From Bacillota bacterium (GTDB lineage: Bacteria; Bacillota; Clostridia; Acetivibrionales; DSM-1351): a stretch of 11,897 bases of DNA. Both the position numbers and the translations under genes were made by a program. The stretch spans positions 1 through 11,897 of the forward strand of contig JAEZIU010000077.1 of the NCBI GenBank assembly GCA_023436485.1. The letters run 5' to 3'. The notes beneath the pieces were generated by a model. That model did no database searches and was not told the DNA's origin. It was given only the letters and a program-made list of their open reading frames with translations. Numbering within the stretch: the first letter of the stretch is position 1; the number at the start of each line of letters is the position of its first letter. Below, piece by piece: positions 7,245 to 11,897 of this stretch.

Positions 7245-10200
7245 ATGAATACAAATATTTTAACGTTGTATAAAGAGTTTGAGGATGCCAGAAAGTACTG
7301 GGAAGAAAAATTAGGTGGTGAAATCACTCAACTAAAACTTCCCTTTGATTATCCGAAGAACAACAACTATACATATGGAACCCATGAAATGGCATTAGGA
7401 GAAGAACTGTCAAAAAAGCTTTTATCTCTTGGTAAAAATCAAGACCTGCTGCTTTTCATAATAATGCTTACAGGCCTAAAGATATTGCTTAATAAATATA
7501 CGGGACAAGAGGATATATTAGTTGCAGCTCCTACCTATAAAGATGAAAATATACAGAAAATTAATAAATATATTATTTTGAGGGATATTCTCAGTAATGA
7601 AATGTCCTTTAAAGAACTTTTAGTTAATGTGAAGCAAACGGTGTCACAGGGGTACAAGAATCAGCATTATCCGGTTGAAAAACTGATAGAGCAAATAGAG
7701 GAGAGCAACGGAGATATACTGGTTTTGAATACTGCATTGATGATGGAGGGCATTCATTGTAAAGGAGCTAATGAAGATATAGCAAAGTCTTTTACAAATA
7801 ATCTGAGCCTGCTAGTCTCCATCGAAGGAAATTATATAAACATAAGGACAGTTTATAACGCAAGTCTTTTTAAAGAGGAATCAATAAGGACATTGGTGGA
7901 GCGCTATGAGTATGTACTAAAGCAGGCAGTGGAAGATTTAAACAAAAAGCTCACAGATTTTACAATCACAACTGAAACAGACAGAGAGAAAATAATTCAA
8001 GAATTTAACAATACAACAAGGGAATATCCTTATAACAAAACAATCCACCAACTATTTGAAGAACAGGTATTAAAGACTCCCGAAAAAACCGCAATTGTGT
8101 TTAGAAACCGCGAGGTTACATATTCCAGTCTAAACAAAGAGGCAAACAAACTGGCAAATTACCTGATAGCAACCCAAGGTATTAAGCCTGATACACTTAT
8201 TGGCCTTTTTATGGAAAACAGCATAGAGCAGATAACAGCAATTCTCGGTATTTTAAAAGCCGGAGGTGCGTACGTTCCAATATCCACAGGGCTTCCCGAA
8301 GAGAGAATAAAAACCATAATAAATGATTCTCAAATTAAGTTTATGGTGTCAACTAAAAAGAATATAAAAATGTTGAACAAGCTGCAATGGGAGTGTAAAA
8401 CACTGGAAGCCTTTCTTTGTATGGATTCTGAAGACATCTACTCTGAACCTGAGTCACAGGAAAGCGGACTCATGGATAAAAAACTCTGGGAATACATAGG
8501 TGAAAACGCAGTAGATGAAATAACAGGTGGAGGATGGGCAAGCAGTTATACCGGAGAAGATCTGTCAAAAGAAGAAATGTCAGAATATGCGGACAATGTT
8601 TTTGAGAAATTGAAGCCCTTCTTGAACCCGGAGGCCAGAGTACTTGAAATAGGCTGTGCGTCAGGTATCAGTATGTTTAAAATTGCTCCCCAGGTTGGAA
8701 TGTACTATGGCACCGACCTTTCAGGGGTTATTATTGAAAAGGACAGAGAAAGGGCCGTAAAAGAAGGTTTCAATAATATAAAGTTGGAATGTCTTCCTGC
8801 ACATGAGATTGACCGGGTTTCAGAAAATGAGTTTGATATTGTAATAATCAACAGTGTTATTCAGGCTTTCAGCGGACACAACTATCTGAGACAGGTTATC
8901 AAGAAGGCATTGGAACTTATGAAAGACAAGGGTGTACTTTTTGTCGGTGATATTATGGATCAGGATAAAAAGTATGAGTTACTGGAATCTCTATTGGAAT
9001 TCAAGAGGCAGAATCCCGGATATGATACTAAAACAGATGTTAGTGAGGAACTTTTTGTTTCAAGAGGATTTTTTGAAGACCTGTCTGTTGAAATGAAAGA
9101 GATTCAAAAGGTAGAATTCTCAACTAAAATACACACAATTGAAAATGAGCTTACAAGATTCCGCTATGATACGGTAATAAGTATTGATAAAAATTGTGGA
9201 GAAAAGGAAAGTAAGGTTGACAAAAACCGCTATCAATACGACTTATCTGTTTTAAATAACTTTTCTGACGAAACACCGGCTTGTTCTGTCACACAGAATG
9301 ACCTTGCATATATAATTTACACCTCGGGAACAACCGGAAAGCCAAAAGGTGTAATGTTGGAGCACAGAGGGGTTGCAAACCTTAAAGGGATTTTTGATAA
9401 TACCCTTGGACTAAATGAAAAAGATAGGACAATACATTTTGCAAGTATTTCTTTTGATGCTTCAGTTTGGGATATTTTCACCGGACTTTTAACTGGAGCA
9501 ACCCTGTATATAATGCCTGAAGAGGTAATCGGAAATTATGGGAGGTTCGAGGCATTCATTAACGAAAATGAAATAACCTTTGCTACTTTGCCTCCTACAT
9601 ATCTGGTGAATTTAAATCCGGATAGGATTACTTCACTGAAAAAGCTTATTACTGCGGGTTCGGCTGCAAGTACTGAACTTCTTTCTAAGTGGAAGGAGCG
9701 TGTGGAGTACAGAAACGGTTACGGGCCAACAGAATCAACAGTATGTGCTACCCTCTGGAAGTACGAAGCCGGCTATTGCATTGATAATTCAGTACCAATT
9801 GGGAAACCTGCAAATAATATAAGGGTTTATATTGTAGACAATAACAACAATCTTCAACCTGTGGGTGTAGTAGGAGAACTGTGCATTGCAGGTGTATCCC
9901 TTGCAAGAGGATATCTCAACAACAAAGAGCTTACGGATGAAAAATTCGTAGAAAGTCCTTTTTTACCGGGGGAAAGAATGTACAAATCTGGAGACTTGGC
10001 AAGATGGCTGCCTGACGGAAACATTGAATTTTTGGGAAGAAAGGACCAACAGGTTAAAATCAGAGGTTTCAGAATAGAAACGGGAGAAATAGAAGCTCAA
10101 CTGCTGAAACACGGTTCAATACAGGAAGTTGCGGTTATACCACGGGGGGATGAGGACAAATACCTTTGTACTTATTTTACAGCCCCGGAGAAGCTTGCGA

Positions 10201-11897
10201 TTTCAGAGGTCAAGGAATTTTTGGCAAGAAGGCTTCCTGACTATATGATACCTTTGTACTTTGTGCAATTGGACAGCATGCCTCTTACTTCAAACAGCAA
10301 AATAAATGTAAAAGCCCTGCCTGACCCTGATGGTAGACAAAGTCTGGGTGTAAAATATGTGGAACCTCGAAATGAGATGGAAAAGGAATTGGCGGTTATT
10401 TGGAGTGAGATTCTTGGAATAGAGAAAATCGGCATTGATGATGATTTCTTCCAGCTTGGAGGGCATTCACTTAAGGCTACTGCTTTGGTAACCAATATTC
10501 ACAGAGCCTTTAACACCGAAATTCAGCTAAAAGAGGTTTTTGATACACCGACCATAAGAGGGCTTGCAGCTAAAATTAAAAATTCAGTACAAAGCATTTA
10601 TTCATCCATAAAACCAATTGAAAGGACTCAAAACTGTCCAACTGGATTTTATCCGGTTTCATCGGCACAAAAGAGACTTTTTATAATAAACCAGTATGAA
10701 GGCATAGGAACGGGATACAACATGCCTGCTGCTGTTGGTATTGAAGGAATTCTTGATATAGAACGCCTTAAAGAAAGCTTTAAGAAATTAATTAAACGAC
10801 ATGAATCACTAAGGACTAATTTTAGTATATACGAAGATGAGATTATGCAGGTAGTTCAAGAAGAGGTTGATTTCGACATAGAGTTTATTGATATCTCTAA
10901 AAAACCTGAAACTACACCTGATATAAAGTCTTTTATAAGGCCATTTGAATTGGATAAAGCACCTCTTTTAAGAGCGACATTAGTTAAGACCGCAGAGGAC
11001 AGGCACGTACTAGTGATTGATATGCACCATATTATTTCAGATGGTATGTCAATGAATGTAATTATAGAAGAATTTGCACAGATTTATGAGGGACAGAGCC
11101 TCCCTGAACTTAAAATACAGTACAAGGATTATGCTGCTTGGCAGAATGACCTTTTTAAATCTGATTCAATTAAAAAGCAGAAAGAATATTGGAAAAAGGT
11201 ATTCAAAGGCGATATACCCGTACTTGATATGCCTTACGACTATACAAGACCATTAATACAGAGTTTTGAAGGAGACAGAATAAACTTCACTCTTGATCCC
11301 GGTACGGCAAAGAAGTTGAAGGAACTGGCTTCAAAGACAGAAACAACACTTTATATGGTAATGCTTGCAGCATATAATATTTTGCTATCAAAATATGCGG
11401 GGCAGGAGGATATAGTGGTAGGCTCGCCGGTTGCGGGAAGAAATCACCCTGATCTTCAGAGTATTGTTGGATTTTTTGTGAATACAGTTGCTTTGAGGAA
11501 TTCCGTTAGTGATGATAAATCATTTATTGATTTTCTTTCACAAGTAAAGGGAAACACACTTGAGGCCTTTGAAAATCAGGATTATCAATTTGAACAGCTT
11601 GTGGACATTCTTGCATTACCAAGAGATATGAGCAGGAATCCTTTGTTTGATACCATGTTTGTTATGCAGAATATAGGGAACACGGAAATAAGTATTAACG
11701 GCTTAAAGTTTTCGTCAGTTGACATTGACTTCAGTACAGCAAAGTTTGATTTAAAGATGGAAGCAATGGAATGGGAAGACGAAATAAAAATGGGGCTTGA
11801 GTATAAAACAAAACTATTTAAAAGGGAAACCATGGAGAGGCTGGCACAGCACTATACAAATATTCTCCTTGCAGTAATTGATTGCCCTGAAATGGAG
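7245..11897 (+). CDS. NRPS: half C-A(MT-interrupted, Phe-like)-carrier-C, partial
   Basis: The frame stays open for 1551 codons to the window edge, so the 3' end is missing. Order: lone condensation C-lobe (~12-242); adenylation N-part with A1 (VTYSSL, 291) and A2 (LKAGGAYVPI, 337-346); methyltransferase insert (~407-649); adenylation resumes at A3 (IIYTSGTTGKPKG, ~690), then A4, A5 (GYGPTES), A6-A8 and A10 with Lys1019; carrier domain with Ser1075 in LGGHSL; condensation domain from ~1135 with MHHIISDG (His1261, His1262, Asp1266). The C-terminal lobe of that domain is nearly complete at the edge. Pocket residues by GrsA alignment are D738, A739, W742, T781, I802, A804, G825, V833, C834 and K1019. 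This code, DAWTIAGVCK, is two changes from the GrsA phenylalanine code DAWTIAAICK. Inferred role: accepts the ketide chain from the KS-C protein, adds a methylated phenylalanine-like residue and passes it on. A10 reads NSKIN instead of NGKID, but the catalytic lysine is kept. Tyrosine or a modified aromatic substrate is possible. Confidence 0.93.
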   Translation, partial: MNTNILTLYKEFEDARKYWEEKLGGEITQLKLPFDYPKNNNYTYGTHEMALGEELSKKLLSLGKNQDLLLFIIMLTGLKILLNKYTGQEDILVAAPTYKDENIQKINKYIILRDILSNEMSFKELLVNVKQTVSQGYKNQHYPVEKLIEQIEESNGDILVLNTALMMEGIHCKGANEDIAKSFTNNLSLLVSIEGNYINIRTVYNASLFKEESIRTLVERYEYVLKQAVEDLNKKLTDFTITTETDREKIIQEFNNTTREYPYNKTIHQLFEEQVLKTPEKTAIVFRNREVTYSSLNKEANKLANYLIATQGIKPDTLIGLFMENSIEQITAILGILKAGGAYVPISTGLPEERIKTIINDSQIKFMVSTKKNIKMLNKLQWECKTLEAFLCMDSEDIYSEPESQESGLMDKKLWEYIGENAVDEITGGGWASSYTGEDLSKEEMSEYADNVFEKLKPFLNPEARVLEIGCASGISMFKIAPQVGMYYGTDLSGVIIEKDRERAVKEGFNNIKLECLPAHEIDRVSENEFDIVIINSVIQAFSGHNYLRQVIKKALELMKDKGVLFVGDIMDQDKKYELLESLLEFKRQNPGYDTKTDVSEELFVSRGFFEDLSVEMKEIQKVEFSTKIHTIENELTRFRYDTVISIDKNCGEKESKVDKNRYQYDLSVLNNFSDETPACSVTQNDLAYIIYTSGTTGKPKGVMLEHRGVANLKGIFDNTLGLNEKDRTIHFASISFDASVWDIFTGLLTGATLYIMPEEVIGNYGRFEAFINENEITFATLPPTYLVNLNPDRITSLKKLITAGSAASTELLSKWKERVEYRNGYGPTESTVCATLWKYEAGYCIDNSVPIGKPANNIRVYIVDNNNNLQPVGVVGELCIAGVSLARGYLNNKELTDEKFVESPFLPGERMYKSGDLARWLPDGNIEFLGRKDQQVKIRGFRIETGEIEAQLLKHGSIQEVAVIPRGDEDKYLCTYFTAPEKLAISEVKEFLARRLPDYMIPLYFVQLDSMPLTSNSKINVKALPDPDGRQSLGVKYVEPRNEMEKELAVIWSEILGIEKIGIDDDFFQLGGHSLKATALVTNIHRAFNTEIQLKEVFDTPTIRGLAAKIKNSVQSIYSSIKPIERTQNCPTGFYPVSSAQKRLFIINQYEGIGTGYNMPAAVGIEGILDIERLKESFKKLIKRHESLRTNFSIYEDEIMQVVQEEVDFDIEFIDISKKPETTPDIKSFIRPFELDKAPLLRATLVKTAEDRHVLVIDMHHIISDGMSMNVIIEEFAQIYEGQSLPELKIQYKDYAAWQNDLFKSDSIKKQKEYWKKVFKGDIPVLDMPYDYTRPLIQSFEGDRINFTLDPGTAKKLKELASKTETTLYMVMLAAYNILLSKYAGQEDIVVGSPVAGRNHPDLQSIVGFFVNTVALRNSVSDDKSFIDFLSQVKGNTLEAFENQDYQFEQLVDILALPRDMSRNPLFDTMFVMQNIGNTEISINGLKFSSVDIDFSTAKFDLKMEAMEWEDEIKMGLEYKTKLFKRETMERLAQHYTNILLAVIDCPEME
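7278..7971 (+). other. Lone condensation-domain C-lobe at the protein N-terminus
   Basis: The protein begins almost directly at the mid-domain 'YWEEKLGGEI...LKLPFDYPK' region, which matches 'YWVKRFEGEIPLLQMPTDYSRP' position for position in the upstream complete condensation domain (cut into shorter quotes: YWVKRFEGEI, then LLQMPTDYSRP). It continues through 'LLNKYTGQEDILVAAP', 'NQHYPVEKL' and 'LVLNTALMM' to the usual C-A linker (IIQEFNNTTREYPYNKTIHQLF). The N-lobe with HHxxxDG is missing, although a complete condensation domain already ends the preceding protein. It may dock with that domain or stabilise the adenylation domain through the normal C-A interface. Confidence 0.8.
8463..9192 (+). 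other. SAM methyltransferase inserted between motifs A2 and A3
   Basis: About 240 residues interrupt the adenylation domain. Landmarks of NRPS-type methyltransferases are present: GGGWASSYTG, the SAM-binding motif VLEIGCASG (466-474), YYGTDLS, NSVIQAFSGHNYL, GVLFVGDIMDQD and ELTRFRYDTVI. A2 and A3 stand about 340 residues apart, against roughly 70 in GrsA, so the insert plus linkers adds about 270 residues. In characterised interrupted adenylation domains, inserts at the A2-A3 position are reported to methylate side chains (TioN, KtzH), whereas A8-A9 inserts methylate the backbone amine. By analogy this one could methylate an aromatic side chain, for example the O of tyrosine or the beta carbon; N-methylation is not excluded. 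Confidence 0.85.
11570..11594 (+). repeat. 25-nt perfect direct repeat, copy 2
   Basis: Second copy of the repeat at 6764-6788, encoding the same C6 motif in the second condensation domain. The flanking bases diverge on both sides. Confidence 0.75.

Noticed and set aside
8640..8666. The GCASG form of the SAM-binding motif read as a damaged GxGxG site.
   Set aside because: The rest of the methyltransferase is well preserved, and GCASG is, as far as I recall, the normal form in methyltransferases inserted into adenylation domains; glycines 470 and 474 are kept.
135..11833. Reverse-strand and out-of-frame reading frames of 60-124 codons (for example 135-446, 4013-4360, 6779-7153, 11585-11833 on the minus strand).
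   Set aside because: All lie wholly within strongly supported synthetase or membrane-protein genes, show no recognisable domains, and are explained by the composition of the coding strand.

Overview
The window is part of a hybrid non-ribosomal peptide / polyketide assembly-line operon from a low-GC Gram-positive bacterium, most likely a member of the Clostridia. This rests on the AT-rich codon use, strong GGAGG-type ribosome binding sites and the style of the synthetase domains. A Ruminiclostridium-like cellulolytic clostridium is a guess that the sequence alone cannot confirm. All genes lie on the + strand, are packed with gaps of 39 nt or less (one pair overlaps), and almost every base is coding. 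No RNA gene, insertion sequence, CRISPR array, promoter or terminator was found. Both ends of the window cut through synthetase genes, so the locus extends in both directions.

Layout: (1) 1-1923, the 3' part of an NRPS gene: an adenylation domain with a serine-type pocket (DVWHFSLVDK), a carrier domain, and a C-terminal tail that looks like only the second lobe of a condensation domain. (2) 1938-2759 and (3) 2789-3610, two tandem 273-residue CPBP (CAAX-protease/Abi-type) membrane proteins that are paralogues and have lost most catalytic residues. (4) 3597-7205, a mixed module: a complete ketosynthase, no acyltransferase, a carrier domain and a complete condensation domain, as in trans-AT polyketide synthases. 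(5) 7245 to the window end, an NRPS gene that begins with another lone condensation C-lobe. It continues with an adenylation domain interrupted between motifs A2 and A3 by an S-adenosylmethionine methyltransferase, then a carrier domain and a second, complete condensation domain, and runs off the right edge.

If the genes act in colinear order, a chain ending in serine is handed to the ketosynthase and extended by one malonyl unit supplied by an acyltransferase acting in trans. The unreduced beta-keto acyl chain is then joined by the condensation domain of the fourth gene to an amino acid activated by the fifth. That domain has a phenylalanine-type pocket (DAWTIAGVCK), and the residue is probably methylated on the carrier-bound or adenylated amino acid. 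The following condensation domain passes the chain to a module outside the window. No reductive domain, epimerase, thioesterase or transporter is seen here.

The most unusual points are the two half-condensation domains cut at the same lobe boundary at two protein ends, the methyltransferase-interrupted adenylation domain with an aromatic pocket, and the pair of catalytically degenerate CPBP proteins inside the biosynthetic operon.
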